Source: Pyronema omphalodes (Eukaryota > Ascomycota > Pezizomycetes > Pezizales > Pyronemataceae). From it: a DNA stretch of 64,000 nt. Position numbers and translations under genes: made by a program. The stretch is from positions 124,001 to 188,000 of the forward strand of contig JAJJXM010000062.1 of the NCBI GenBank assembly GCA_024516155.1, read 5' to 3'. Positions 9,232 to 22,600 of this stretch are shown in pieces (the stretch's first letter is position 1; every line of letters starts with the position of its first letter). The notes beneath the pieces are model-generated. The model was given only the letters and a program-made list of their open reading frames with translations, did no database searches and was not told the origin of the DNA.

Positions 9232-12200
9232 ATGGCCTCTCATCGTCCACGAACAACCTCAGCTCTGAACCCGACAGAACATAATATTCAACTACAACCT
9301 CGAAGACAAAAATATACCCCCCAAAACCCTTCGCCGCTGAAAAAACAATCCGATTATGAACTTGTTGCGCCGTTGGCTACGAAAGCTCCAAAAGGCTCTA
9401 CCGCTGCAAAGGTCGTCAAACAGACTTCTGCTAATGCTCCCCCGAAAACTCCGAAGGTTGTCAAGGCACGGAAAAAGACCCATTGCGCTACACCTCCGAG
9501 TGTTTTACAGGATTTGAAGGGGAGGAGACAATATGATCGAGGTCTACAGATTGGTGAGGGTGGGTTTGCGAGGGTGTTTTTGGGTCAGAATAAGGATGGG
9601 ACTCAGTTTGCGGTGAAGGCTGTGGCAAAGAGCAGCTTACAGAGTGAGAGGATGAGGGGGAAGGTGAGTTTACAATCATACCGGAGCTTGGTTAAATTTC
9701 CAACTTTCTGAGGACCAAAAAGCTTACCCATGACGTAGTTTCTCGGCGAGATTCAAGTCCACAAAACAATGCAACATCCAAACATCGTTCGCTTTGTTGA
9801 GGTCTTTGAAGATGATGAAAATATTTATATGATCCTTGAGCTCTGTCACAACAAATCATTAATGGATATGTTACGCCGACGAAAACGATTTACGGAACCT
9901 GAAACCCGCTTCTTTATGCTACAACTATTAGGAGCTCTAAAATACATGCACGGCAAACGAGTAATTCACCGGGACTTGAAGCTTGGAAATATCTTCCTCG
10001 ACGAGACCATGAATGTAAAAATTGGTGACTTTGGTTTAGCAGCTTTATTAGTCGACGAAGATGAGAGAAAAATGACCATCTGCGGAACTCCCAATTACAT
10101 TGCCCCAGAAGTTCTCTTTGGCAAAGATGGAGAGGGTCATTCATTTGAAGTCGACATCTGGGGAATTGGAGTAATCATGTACGCCATGCTAGTTGGAAAA
10201 CCACCCTTTCAATCAACAGACATCGACAGCATATACAAAAAAATCAAACAAAACGCCTTTGAATGGCCGGAAACAATTTCCATCTCCTCAGAAGCCAAAG
10301 CATTAGTCACCTCATTACTAAACCGGGACCCAAATGCCCGTCCATCAATCGATGAAATTGCTAATCACATCTTCTTCCAATCCGGATACTTCCCACCTTC
10401 TATCCCAGCATATGCAGTACAAAAAGAACCCCAATGGCCCGGCCAGGGTAGCAGCTATGCATCCGTTCAACCAAACCGCCACGAATGGCGTCGCAACTAT
10501 GAAACTGTTGCCAAAAATGCAGGTGTAGGCTTTAATTCTCCGGCGGTAGGAGAAAAAGCCAATCAACCACTTCAACCTATTATCCCACCTTTACGACCTT
10601 CCTCAGCTGCAAGCCGGGCCAGTTCCGTAAACCCGGAAACCTCAGACCCTGCCAAAATCCTCGAACGGAAACGCCGTGAAGCTGCTGCTGCGGCTGCCGC
10701 AGAAAAGGAAAAGGAAAAAGCCGGAAATTATATCCTGCCTGAAGCTTTATCCCCCAGAGATGGACACGCACGTATGCGTAACATTGGCGCTCTGAAATCA
10801 GTTCCCTCAAGGTTAGCGCCATTAAGAGTAGCGGCATTGACAAAGAACATGCCCCGAGCAGCAGCGGAAGCGCAGGAAGATGATGAAGAGGAGGAAGAGG
10901 AGGAGGATGATGATGAGGATGATGACGACGAGGAGGAAGATAATAAAGATGCGGATTCGGATTGTGAAATGACAGACGTTGGTACGGTTCCTATGCCGCC
11001 GCCACCACCGCCCCAGCAACCTCAGAGAAGAGCAATCGATAGACCCCCAATGAGAACTGTTAGTTCCGAGGCTAAGAGCGTTACGAACCAACTTGCGGCG
11101 GCGGCTATATCGCAACCGGAGGAAAGAAGAGTTACTAGAGCTTCTGCGCAGTCTCATGCGGCGATGAGGAATGGTGCTCTTGGACTGGCTAGACGGGAAA
11201 GGGAGGTTGAGCAGCAGCAGCAGCAGCCTATTGCAACGATTCAACAGCCGGCACAAAGAGCCATTAGAGCACAGCGGGCGGAACGTATAGAGCGAGGGGA
11301 GCGAGGGGAACAGGCTGAGAGGGAATCCAAAACAGCTACGGAAGCCCAAGAGCGGGAACGAGCAGAACGAGCCGAACGAGCGAGAGCCCAACCCCTCCGC
11401 CGAGTCGCTGAACCCACCCGTCCTCCCTCCTCCGCCTCAACCCGGCCCCCCTCCGCCGCATCCACCGTCCCCTCCTCCTCCGCCTCCTCCCGTCCCTCCC
11501 CCGACGCAATCCCCCCCGGCTCAACCCTCTCATCCCGTGTCGGCAAAGCCATCCCCACCACCACCACCACCGCCATCCTCACCTCCCTAACCCCCATCAT
11601 CAACTCCCTAACCGCCTTCACCAACGGCACACTCCGCAGCCTAGGACCAATACCGGCCGCAACACAAGCCGCTATCACCGCCTATAAGCGCGGAGAACCG
11701 AATAAAGCAGTCTTCGTCAAGAAATGGGTGGATTATACTAATAAGTATGGTATGGCATATATGCTTTCTGATGGAACTGTTGCGTGCTTTTATAATGATA
11801 ATACCTCGTTGGTTGTTGATGGTGTTGGTGGGGAGGCGGTTGAATGGGTTACTCATAGTTTGGTTGAGTCTTCTTCGGGATCTTCGGGATCTTCGGGATC
11901 TTCGGGATCATCTGGGGAACAAACCAATCCCGAAACCCCGGCAACAGAAACCCCGGCAACAGAAACCCAGCAAACAGAAACCCCCCGTCCAGAAACCGTC
12001 TTCCGCCGCCTATCAACAGAAATGAGCATAATCCGGCAACGAGCAAAAACCTCCCGCGGCCTAATGTCGAAGTTAATGATCTGGAGAAGAACAGTAAACT
12101 ACATGATCAACACCCTAGGAAACTCAGAACATTGGGGTTGTAGTAGACAAGATGCCGTTAGGGAATCTACTGTTCCTATCGAGAAGTCTTGTTTACTTTG

Positions 12201-12657
12201 GGTTACTACTTATGCTCGCTTGAGACGCTGTGTCGTTTTTAGATTGGTCGATGGGACTATTCAGGTTTGCTTATCCCTTATCCTATCCCCCCGTAGCAAA
12301 GCCCCCCGTAGCAAAACCCCCCGTATCCGTAGCAAAACCCCGCTAACACCCCCACAGCTCAACTTCATAGACCACACCAAAATCATCCTAACGACCTCAG
12401 GTCGTACCCTCCGATTAATCACCAAAAACAACCAGCTCCATGTCTACTCACTTGAAGAAGCCTACCAGAAATCGGAAGAACAGTTTTTTGTGGAGTTTGG
12501 GTTGAGACATAAATTGGTTTATGTTAGGGAGATACTTAGAGGCTGGGTTAAGGGTCGACGATTCCCGGTGGCGGCGGATATGAAGAGGGATGGAACGGAT
12601 GGGGATGGGGGGAAGGAGAAGGGGGGGCTGTTGATATTGGGGGAGGGGCCGGAGTAG
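9232..12657 (+). CDS. plkA: Polo-like serine/threonine kinase
   Basis: Three exons, 9232-9663, 9739-12264 and 12358-12657, encode 1085 aa. I chose the ATG at 9232 (AAAAAAAATGGCC) over an in-frame ATG at 9175. Kinase domain about residues 100-365: glycine loop [15 protein letters not shown] lysine, [11 protein letters not shown], activation loop [12 protein letters not shown]. Exon 1 joins exon 2 as [20 protein letters not shown], as in Cdc5/Plo1. A roughly 440-residue linker is low complexity: an acidic run, Pro, Gln and Arg-Glu repeats, then Pro/Ser. Two polo boxes follow: [19 protein letters not shown] near 805 and [21 protein letters not shown] near 963, the second split by intron 2. Polo kinases control mitotic entry, spindle function and cytokinesis, and polo boxes bind phosphorylated targets. 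Intron 2 (93 nt) has no in-frame stop, so a retained form would carry 31 extra residues inside polo box 2. Confidence 0.95.
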
Positions 12658-14094
12658 GGATGGGGATGGGGATGGGGAGGGGGACGGGGGGGGGGGGGGG
12701 GGGAGTAGGGGGCCGGAGTAGGGGTGGGGAGGGTGTGTGGATGGGTGGGTGAGGAGATAGTTAAGACCTAGAAAAAAACATTCTAGACTAAGAAAAAATT
12801 CAAAGACGAGGAAGAGCTTTGTTTATTTTTTCTTCTCTACTTTTACATTGTCCACTGTCCACTGTCTACTGTATATCTGTCCACTGTATCCCTATCTACC
12901 TGTCTCCTTATCTACCTGTGACCTGTCCACTGTCTCCTTATCTACCTGTCTTTCTTACAACATACCATACCACACCATACCCTACCCAATACAGACAGTA
13001 TTTTTTTTTTACTTCATTGATTTTTCTGTGCCTATTTTATTTCGTAGTTTTCTGTTTTCTGTTTTCTGTTTTCTGTTTTCTGTTTTCTGTTTTCTGTTTT
13101 CTGTTTTCTGTTTTCTGTTTTCTGTTTTCTGTTTTCTGTTTTCTGTTTTCTGTTTTCTGTTTTCTGTTTTCTGTTTTCTGTTTTCTGTTTTCTGTTTTCT
13201 GTTTTCTGTTTTCTGTTTTCTGTTTTCTGTTTTCTGTTTTCTGTTTTCTGTTTTCTGTTTTCTGTTTTCTGTTTTCGTAGTTTTCGTAGTTTTCGTAGTT
13301 TTCGTAGTTTTCGTAGTTTCCGTAGTTTTCGTAGTTTTCTGTTTTCGTAGTTTTATCGTGAATAGATGAATAGATGAATAGATGAATAGATGGATTGATT
13401 GATTGATGGATTGATGGATTGATTGATGGATGGATGGATTGATGGATTGATGGATTGATGGATTGATTGATTTATTGATTGATTGATGGATTGATGGATT
13501 GATTTATTGATTCATGAATGAATGGATTTACATATCCATATCCATAATCACCCCACTAACGCATACATACAGCAATTTCACCAAGCATGTTTATCATCAT
13601 TTATCATCTTTCATCATCACCATAATCACCATAATCTTTCATCATCACCATAATCATCATCATTCACGAGTAACGTCCAACGAGCAACAAGACCAATTTC
13701 ATTTCCAAATTTCAAAGAAAAAAGCATCTCATATTCCTTTCCCCAAATCCAATCCAAATCCAAAAAAACAATATATACCATCACCAGATAAAGCCGCATA
13801 ACATATCCAAACCCCATAACATATCCAGTCAAACCACATAACAAAAAAAACACCATCAAACCACAAAAATTTTTTACTCTACGCCAACAAGGACAGACAA
13901 AACCAAATTTCGCACACGAAACACTACGGTATTTTTGTTCATATGTGGACAAATGACAAGCATTTACAAAACTAGCATACAAAAAAACTAAAACTTTCCA
14001 TGGTATCTTATATTTCATCCTTCATCCTTCATCCTTCATCCTTCATCCCTCCCATCACATCATTCCTCCTACCACCCTCACCAAAAACCCTTAC
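12658..14094. other. Gene-free interval with long tandem repeats
   Basis: It holds a G-rich tract (12660-12740), CTGTCCACTGT and TATCTACCTGTC repeats (12850-12955), the (TTTTCTG)n array, GATTGATG repeats (13365-13515), CATCATCACCATAATC repeats (13590-13660) and CTTCATC repeats (14018-14046). No coding sequence was recognised. Confidence 0.7.
13046..13276. repeat. 7-bp minisatellite (TTTTCTG)n
   Basis: About 32 perfect units, followed by about nine TTTTCGTAG units (13276-13350). A 7-bp unit cycles through all frames and stays open, giving spurious Phe/Cys/Ser/Val-rich ORFs. Confidence 0.95.
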
Positions 14095-15822
14095 TTAAAA
14101 GAGGGAAGCGCAACCAAACTGGGTCTCAATTCCAAGAGATCCAGGGTGCTTCCAGTAATCGTTGCGGTAGGTGAAGTAAGTGACACGACCGGGAGCAGCC
14201 TCCTCGAAAGACTTGACGGCAAGAGCCTGGTTGACAGCGTTGGCGATAGCCTTTCCGTTAGGGTTTCCTCCAGAGGGCCATCCGGCCTCGAGGACCCTTC
14301 CGGGCTTTCCACCGCAAACACCCTCGGCAAGCTTTAACTGGGAGGCAAGGAACTCTCCGGCGTGAGCGGCGTCAACTCCTCCGTCAAAGTAGGGCTGGAT
14401 GTTGATTCCAACAAAGTCCATGGCAGGGCAGAGAACATCACCGTGAGCCTGGAGGATGTTGAGAGTCTCGGTGGTGGTGACAGGTCCGGTGTATCCAACA
14501 GAGGCAAGGGAAGACTTGACCTTGGCGATGTATCCAGCAAGGTCAGAAGCGGTGACGACACCTCCAAAGACAGACTCGTTTCCGACGATAACAGCCTTAA
14601 CCATACCCAAGTTCTCCTTCCAGTTCATGATGTCCTGGAGCTGGGAGTCTCCGGAAGAGACACCACCCTGCTTGAAGAAGATACCGAGGATCATACCAAC
14701 TCCGTGAGCCTTGCAAGCCTCTCCAACGCTCTGGAGGGTGCTACACTCAGTGGAGTAAACACGGACGTTCTCGAATCCCTTGGAGGCAATGTCGGCAACA
14801 TCAGACTTGATCTCAGAAGCAGACTTGCAGTTTCCGTTGTCGCTGAAGGGAGAGTAGGTGATGGCCCAGCGCTTTCCGGAGGCAGGAGCAGAAGGCTTAG
14901 AGACAGCGGGGATCTCAACCTTGGGCTTGGGAACGACGGGAACCTCAACCTTGATGGGGAGAGCAGGCTTGGGAACGGCAGGGGCGGAAGGAGCGGAAGG
15001 AGCCTCAGCAGGGGCCTCAGGCTGGACAGCCGGGGCAACAGGAGTCTCGGGCTGAACAGCTGGGGCAACGGGAGCGGCAGGAGCGGCGGGAGCAGGAGTA
15101 GGAGCAACGGTCTCCAAGGGGCAGGTCACAACGTAGTTGGTCTTGGTGACAGTGGTGGTGATCTCAGGGTGAGCATAAGTTCCAGGAGCAAACTCCTTGA
15201 CCGCTCCGTAAGTGACGGTACCAGGAGCAGGCATGTTGGTGGTCTGAGCACCAATGGTGTAAACACCAGCGGTAGGGCACTCGTAGACAGTGGAGGTGAT
15301 GACAGAGGTAATGGTACCCTCCTTAGTCTCGGCGGCGACGTAAGGGCAAGTAACAGTGGTAGGACCAGCAACAGTGGTAGTAACACCACCGAAGGTCTGG
15401 GGACCAGCAGCCAAAGCGGTGGTGGTAGGAACAACGGCGGTCTCAGTAGCAGTCAAAGTGACAGTCTTGGCCGGAATGGTGTAGACACCGGGAGTTGCGC
15501 AAGTGGTAACCTGAGCAGTAGGGACAGGTACAGTGGCCGAAACGTATTCAACGTGAGTTGAGGTCTTGATTGTGGTGTGAGTAACGGTTGTTGTTCCCTC
15601 CTCAGAAGTGGCATAAATGGGCATAACGCTTACGGTCTTGGTCTCATCGGCGGCTGGCATAATGGTGTGAGGAGTAATGATGGTCGTAACATAGGTGGTG
15701 CAGCCGCATTGGGACTCTGCGCGCTTCAACAAAGCTCCGTGGTTGTGACGACGGTGGTTGTGAGAGGCAGCAGAGGCACCGCAGATGGCGGTCGCCGCGA
15801 GAGCGAGGAGTGAGTAACGCAT
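14095..15822 (-). CDS. btgE: Secreted GH17 beta-1,3-glucanase, BtgE type
   Basis: Single exon, 575 aa. The signal peptide is MRYSLLALAATAICGASA, followed by a His/Arg stretch that ends in a KR (possible processing) site. Residues about 35-240 are Thr/Val/Pro-rich with regularly spaced Cys, as in cell-wall-anchored regions. A Pro/Ala/Val linker (PVAPAVQPE repeats) runs to about 315. The GH17 domain starts at KRWAITYSPF and ends at the C-terminus. Glu416 in VGNES is the expected acid/base and Glu512 in LEAGWPSGG the expected nucleophile. GH17 enzymes cut or rearrange beta-1,3-glucan, and the BtgE class is covalently wall-linked in Aspergillus. Codon use is strongly biased (GTC, ACC, AAG), suggesting high expression, and produces long antisense frames. 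No GPI signal is seen. Confidence 0.93.
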   Translation of the reverse strand: MRYSLLALAATAICGASAASHNHRRHNHGALLKRAESQCGCTTYVTTIITPHTIMPAADETKTVSVMPIYATSEEGTTTVTHTTIKTSTHVEYVSATVPVPTAQVTTCATPGVYTIPAKTVTLTATETAVVPTTTALAAGPQTFGGVTTTVAGPTTVTCPYVAAETKEGTITSVITSTVYECPTAGVYTIGAQTTNMPAPGTVTYGAVKEFAPGTYAHPEITTTVTKTNYVVTCPLETVAPTPAPAAPAAPVAPAVQPETPVAPAVQPEAPAEAPSAPSAPAVPKPALPIKVEVPVVPKPKVEIPAVSKPSAPASGKRWAITYSPFSDNGNCKSASEIKSDVADIASKGFENVRVYSTECSTLQSVGEACKAHGVGMILGIFFKQGGVSSGDSQLQDIMNWKENLGMVKAVIVGNESVFGGVVTASDLAGYIAKVKSSLASVGYTGPVTTTETLNILQAHGDVLCPAMDFVGINIQPYFDGGVDAAHAGEFLASQLKLAEGVCGGKPGRVLEAGWPSGGNPNGKAIANAVNQALAVKSFEEAAPGRVTYFTYRNDYWKHPGSLGIETQFGCASLF

Positions 15823-18800
15823 TATAACTGGAGCTTGTTAGCTGGTGATGTTTCAATTACAGAGCTACGAGGGTATGTTTTGCCTCAATAAACTTGAAGC
15901 AAAGCGAATCAACACTCGCAAATCCCATGGAGAAAGCATACCAAAAAAAGCCAAACAGCTAGCTTGCGTAGATATTAATTATAAGTTTGACGATCGGATA
16001 GATTTGTCGCAAAGATTTTCCAAAGAATGCCCGCTGAAAGAGTGAAGCGGTTGTTTTGTTTTTGTTGGGTGGAGGGATTCGTGATCGGGATGCGTAAAAG
16101 TGAGAGACGAAGGAGAGGAGGGGAAGGGGAGGTGAAAGATGGGAATTGGGCTGGGTTATTAACGATGGGCTGCGTATGGCCCACCCAGGGAGCCATGCTA
16201 AACCAGCGGGTGCAGAATCGCAGATACCTTGGAAAGGGGGTCGTCTTGGCAGGTCCATGTATGCACGCCACACCCTGGCAACCACACTTACAGCTACGAT
16301 AGGGAAAGTTGTGTAACGTCATGCAAGGTACGAAAAAACTAGTGGGAGTCGAACGAATTAGAAACGGATGGTGAGAAGCATGCTCCCTGTCAGCAATGCA
16401 GGAAGCAATTTCGCAATCCGAACAACCGTAAGAGGGGGGGGGGGGGGGGGGTTATGATTATTATGGGGGGTGGTTTATGATTATTATGGGGGGGAAGTTT
16501 ATGATTATTATTGGAGGGGGGAGGGGGAGAGGGAAGGGTTTATGATTATCATGGATGAAATTTATAATTATTCTGGGAAAAGTGCAATATGAGTGAGCGG
16601 GCAACAAGGGTAATTTTCTCGGAAAGTGCGTATTGAGGGGAATTGTGGAGAAAAGAGAAAAGAAAGATGAATTGACTTCTAAGTGGGGTATATTTGATCC
16701 GATCCATCATCGAATTCCGGAAAAACAACAGAGAAAAGCAAAACAAATGGCGATTCATAATAATACCGGTTAAATGTACAGTATTCACATTTCTTATTTC
16801 CTGCATTTCTGTTTGCAATGCCAATTTCAATCGAAGCCAGGACAAGACATCACAAGAACATGATTCGATAGACAAATGACAATCAACAAGCACAAGACAG
16901 CGAGTCTCCAAGAGTCAAGACAGCACACCATGCAGGTACATATCTCAATGACCAGTCTGTACAACATATGCATACACAGACATCCAGAAACACCCATAAC
17001 CAGGGATACCACCATAAAACCATAAAACCATAAAACCAAATGCCGGTGCGTTTGCCCCACCCACTGTATCCTGTATCACGCCGCCGTCTGTTAAATTGCG
17101 CAAAAACCAACGCAACGCAACACACCCACGCACCCACGCACCCACGTAATCCGGAGATGATATGACAATATGAAAATATGGAAATTACCCTATCAAGTTT
17201 ATATCCAGAGACTAGATACAACTTCATAACTTCCGGATTACTATATACTGTCAACCCATACCCATTGTTTCTACATACATAGGTACATATACCTTCCCAT
17301 CATTTCTCCCCACAAAACCCAGTAACAAGCAAAAAGACCCTTCCTCCACGTTGCCGCCTATCCACCACCCGGGTATGTATAGTGTACGTAGCAACACTGG
17401 CACTGCCGCACCTGGCACCTAGCACATGCCACCGGTGCTTCCCAAGCCTCCAAGCTTCCAAGATCCCTCGATTCTAGAGCTTCCTATGTATATATGTATT
17501 TCCAGTCCTTCGCTTGGCTATGTCCTTGGCTATGTCCTTGGCTGTGTCCTTGGCTTGGCTGTCTTGAACATGGCTTGTCTGTCTTGTCTCTCTCTATCTT
17601 GTCTCTCTCTATCTTTCCATTTCTACCGTTCCATGTTGCCTGTGTTGCCTGCCTTCTGTGTGGCGTGTGGCGTATGCGCCTCCCTTAGCTATACTTCTAT
17701 GAACATATGTATAAGGAGTCAGGACCCTAAGATTTCCATAGCCCCTAGCCCATAGCCCCTAGCCCATAGCCCATAGCCCAGGGGCACACACTGCACAGTG
17801 CACAGTGCACACGAAGCTAAATTCGAGGCTAGAGATGGCGCTAGAGATGGTGCTGGATTTGCTAGCTACGAAGCTATGTATGGGCTAAAGATAACGCTAA
17901 TGTAACCGAGCTAAGCCCCTGGCCCCACCCGGCACCTTCCATCTGCCACGACCGTTTTTTGCCCCTGGATATACAGTCGGTAACACTATAGGAAACTTTT
18001 ATGGACCTGGTCACTGGTGGGTTTGGCAGGGAGAGGAAAAGGGAGAGGAAAAGGGAGTTGTTCGGTTGGGTTTTGATTGTTGATAGTTGATAGTTGCTAT
18101 GCTGGCTGGGACAATTGATATGCAGAATTTATGAACGAAGCTATGTACATACGGATTTCTTGCAAGAAATGTGATTTTGAAGATCCGGAAGATCCAGAAG
18201 ATCTACAAGCTCTAAAGGTTTTCTTGTTAACGCATCGTAAATCCTCTTACTGCCTTATGAGTGTCTTACTGCCTTTTTTTCTTCCGTTGATGTATTTGCT
18301 GCTGCTGGTGTATTATCTGCTGCTGTAACTCACTTATGCACCCGGGTATCAGCATACTCTATTTCTACTTCCACTTCCACATCTACTTCCACATCTACTT
18401 CCACTTCAACTTCAACTTCAACTCCTTCCTCTCCAACTCCTTCCTCTCCAAATCCTAAACCTAAGATCTTCAACTATCCCCAACTAATTTTCCCAATCCA
18501 TCGCGAAAACCCGAAAAACCACAGACCAGGAGCTAACATAAAATGAATTTAAGATACATAAAAAAGATTTATCTCCGGGCCGGCGATATGATATGATATG
18601 ATATGATATGATAAGACTTAAGGAGGATGGAGGGTAGAAGCGTAAACCTAAACACCCAGACACCCAGACACCAGTCTGTGGGTTATTAGTTATTAGTTGT
18701 TGTCTCATAGTTAGTTGGTTATCTTGAAGTTTTTTGATCATCATTCATGATTCATGACTATGTCCAAGACTACTTGACCAAGACTACTGAAGTAGTGATC

Positions 18801-19465
18801 AGAGCACTGGATCTGCTGTCTAGTTATATGTAATACAGCACTGGGCAACGTTTCCAAAATTTCCCCAGCTAGATAGGTAGCTAGGAAACTCCCATCAGAG
18901 AAAGCAAGAAAAAAAGAAAGAAAGAAAGAAAGGACGAAGGACAAAGGACAAAGGACGAAGGACACGGCGAGTTATCGATAAACTCAGCACCTGAAATCAT
19001 GATGATCTTCATAGGTAGTGACAAGTGTATCTACTATCTACCATCTACTATCTACCATCTAACATCTACCACTATCGACCATCTACTATCGACCATCTAC
19101 TATCTAACTATCTACCATCTAGTCTATATCTATGTCTATCACTCAACCACCCACCCAGTTAAATCACTGGCGTAAAGTCTGTTCGCCTGTTTATTATGTC
19201 TTTCCCTAGGACCCTTATACATATTGAGCTTAAAATAATATCTGCTCCGTCTACGGTGGTGCCGTGTCTTGGTTTATGGATATGGATATGGTGGTGTGGT
19301 GCGGTATATATAAGGATTTGAGGATTTGAGGATTTCTATAGGGGTGTATATATACATCATGTATCATGGGTGTTGCTTGCAGAGTTGAAGGCTGCGGAAA
19401 TTTGCGGAAAGTTAAGGAAAGTTGAAAGTTAAGGAAAGTTGAAAGTTAAGGAAAGTTGTGGATGT
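15823..19465. other. Gene-poor region with short simple repeats
   Basis: Repeats include a G-run near 16435-16450 with TTATGATTATTATGG units (16453-16555), CATAAAAC repeats (17012-17038), TGTCCTTGGCTA repeats (17520-17560), CCATAGCCCCTAGC repeats (17735-17780), TGATA repeats (18588-18613) and CATCTACTATC repeats (19028-19125). The BtgE promoter presumably occupies 15823 to about 16800. No gene was recognised on either strand. Confidence 0.6.
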
Positions 19466-19665
19466 TGGTATGGTATGGTATGGTATGGTATGGTATGGTA
19501 TGGTATGGTATGGTATGGTATGGTATGGTATGGTATGGTATGGTATGGTATGGTATGGTATGGTATGGTATGGTATGGTATGGTATGGTATGGTATGGTA
19601 TGGTATGGTATGGTATGGTATGGTATGGTATGGTATGGTATGGTATGGTATGGTATGGTATGGTA
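19466..19665. repeat. 5-bp microsatellite (TGGTA)n
   Basis: About 39 uninterrupted TGGTA units. Overlapping open frames encoding Trp-Tyr-Gly-Met-Val or His-Thr-Ile-Pro-Tyr repeats arise only from the array. Confidence 0.97.
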
Positions 19666-22600
19666 TATGATCCATCAATATCAATATCGATATATATACT
19701 CAAGATTTATGGTGGATGTACTCCCATCGGAAGTTCAAGGAACGTAAACCCGGGGGCCGGCTTAACGTAACAAAAAAAAAATAGTAAGGAGGGATTAGAT
19801 TATACCTAGATAAGATTAGATGGGATTAGATGATATGAATGGAGGAAATGGAGGAAATGGAGGAAACGGAGGAAGATATTTCAGCGGGGAGAGAGGGAGG
19901 CGGGGAGGGGGGGGTAAATATAAAAACTTAAATACACGAGTACAGAAGTGACATAAACACAGAGCAGAAGCGACAATAACACAGAAGTGACAATAACATA
20001 TGTATGTAGAAGGGACAGGCTTCAAGGTTAAAGAGGTAGCATATGTCATATGTCATCAAATTCCAGCTTAACCCCACCCACCCTCACCCCGATCCCGATC
20101 CCGCTTCTGTTTCTGCACTGGTACCTCTGCGCTCTCCGGCTTCGGCTTCGGGGTTCTTTATGTTTCCGGTGAAGGGGGGAGTTCCTTTTGTTTCATAGTG
20201 AAGCGGAAGTGGAAGGGGGGTCTAGTGCGTTTCAGAAGCTTCAAAGGCTTCAGAAGCTTCAGAGGCTTCAGTGGCTTCGCAAGTGGCTTCTAGGCGAGCA
20301 TACGTAGTGCGGTTTTGAGTATGGGCTTATGGGCTTGTGGGAGTACATATGACATATGGGTTTATGTGAAGAGCTAGCTGCTAGTGAGCAACTAGTGAAG
20401 AGCTAATAACGCCACAGGGGGAGCGAAACACGAGAAACGTTTAACGGCGGTATTGGATATGTATACTTGGGGGAAATGAAGGTACATATGTAGATACGCG
20501 GAGGGGATTGAGGATGATGTAGGTACTGCTATATACAAGAGGTAGAGAAGAGTGGAAGAGGGGTTGAGTGGTTGGGTTTACTATGAGGCTGGGCGCTGTT
20601 GCTGGGGTTTGGATTTGGGATTTGGGATTTTGGATTTGGGATTTGGGATTTTGGATTTTGGATTTTGGATTTTGGATTTTGGGTTATGGATTATGGATTA
20701 TGGATTATGCCTGGTGTATGGGGTTTGGTGATAAGAGGGATGAAACGGGATGGGATGAGATGAGATGGTGAGTAGTAATTGACGAGACTCGTTGAGGAAA
20801 GAAATAGAGAATATAGAACTACAGAAAAGGTATAGTAAAGATAGAAAAGGTACGTATGTAGTAGTGAGCAAGACTGGTATAAGCTGTACAAGTAACAGTG
20901 CTATCAATTGCATATGTTTCGATGCATAGCACACAAAATACCCAAGGTTAATGGGTGATTTGAGGGACAGTATGTATGTATATACATAGCCTTTACCCTA
21001 CCCTATAACTACATATCCTCCGATGTTTACTTCAGTCTTCAACTACACATAGACGAACAAACAAACATAAATCCACATCAGCGATCATTTCCGAATCGCA
21101 ATAAGAAAAAATTTCTTTTAAGTCATACTAACATGATACTGATACTGATACTGCTGGTGATTCCTTCAAAGATATAGATAACAAAAAGATCGTCAAATCG
21201 TCAAAATCCTCGCATCTTATCACTTTTGAAACCCCGATAAATATTCCGTTCTTTCAGCTTGTAACATCAGAATATATCACCTCATCGATGATATCTATAA
21301 TGGAGCGCTTGTTTGTTCTGTTCTGGAATTGGAAATATGACGTGGTTATGTTTATGGATATGTATGATAAATAACATTGACGGACGGGATCTGGTAGCTG
21401 CGGTAGAGTTCCAGGGTTGCGGGTTGCGAGGTTCCCAGGGCTTGCTGCCGCCATGATGGTTCACAACTCATCATGGCTCCTGCCAGCAAAGGTGGCCCCC
21501 AATATATAGCTCCCCAGCAGGCGGATGCAAGGCTACCAAAGCTGTTAAAAGTTACCTATTCAGCTGTGTTCTCGTTAGTGAAGTAGTGGAGGTGGACAGG
21601 CACGTTAGCGTCCATCCCCTCCATAAAGGTGTCCTGTCAGATTAGTACAGTCAGCTTTCTATTCGAAAATATTTGCCTGGTCTTCCACCTCCATCTTTAT
21701 TATTTTCTCGGTCCTAACTTTCGTGACTTGACTTTGTCCTTGTAATAAAGGCTACTGAAGCTCCCCGGACTCCTGCGGCGCCCCGGTCTCCCCGGAAGCC
21801 AGTTACAATGAAAGGGAATGGAAGGGAAGGAAACGGATAGTATCATAATATCATAAGATTTGCCTACCCCGGGTTCCAGCACTTTATATAGAATGGCAAG
21901 TGCAAGCCCGGGTGGTGCAAATACAAAGGCAAGGCAAAGCAGGTGCAAGGACAAAGGTAAGTACAACACTGGCAACCAGAGTCGTGAAAGTGGGGTAATG
22001 ACAGAGCTTAGGTAATAGGTTGTTTATTCATCGGATATTTATTTCGTCATACACTGATTCTAAGCTAAAGCTATATCTTAAGCCATATCGTAATGTTTTA
22101 TTAACCACATATAATCCCTCTCCCCACCCAAAAATCCATCCATCGATCATGATTCCCCGGGCACGTAATATGGGTAAAGTCGAGTGACGTGTTGGTATGT
22201 ATATATAACATCCTAAGGGCCAAAATGATGATAATTTGGTTAAGTATATGATATCGTTATGAATTGTTGCTTTATCGACATATAAAATCACCACAATACA
22301 TTGTGCAGTAGCAAGAACCTAAAGTTCATCCTCTAACGTCTACAGTCTACTATCTACATTACGCCACGTTACATGTCAAAAATCATCAAAAATCATCACA
22401 ATCTTACCAAAACTTTAAACCTCTAAAACTCTAAAACTCTAAAACTCAAAAGTTACGTCAGTGGTCACCCGTCACCATCACTTTCGTCTTTAACCTCCGC
22501 TTATCATACCCTCCTTGGTAATTACATTTATACCACCGCTATACCCACAACATCCGGGGTGCTTGGAACTGAGAGCTTAGAACCTGGAACTTACAACTTG

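Noticed and set aside
10822..11678. Minus-strand frames of 189 and 145 codons
   Set aside because: Both are antisense to the low-complexity linker of the Polo kinase; compositionally biased shadows.
14362..15561. 399-codon plus-strand open frame
   Set aside because: It is antisense to the btgE coding region; strong codon bias there keeps several frames open, and the predicted Gly/Ser/Arg product has no domain.
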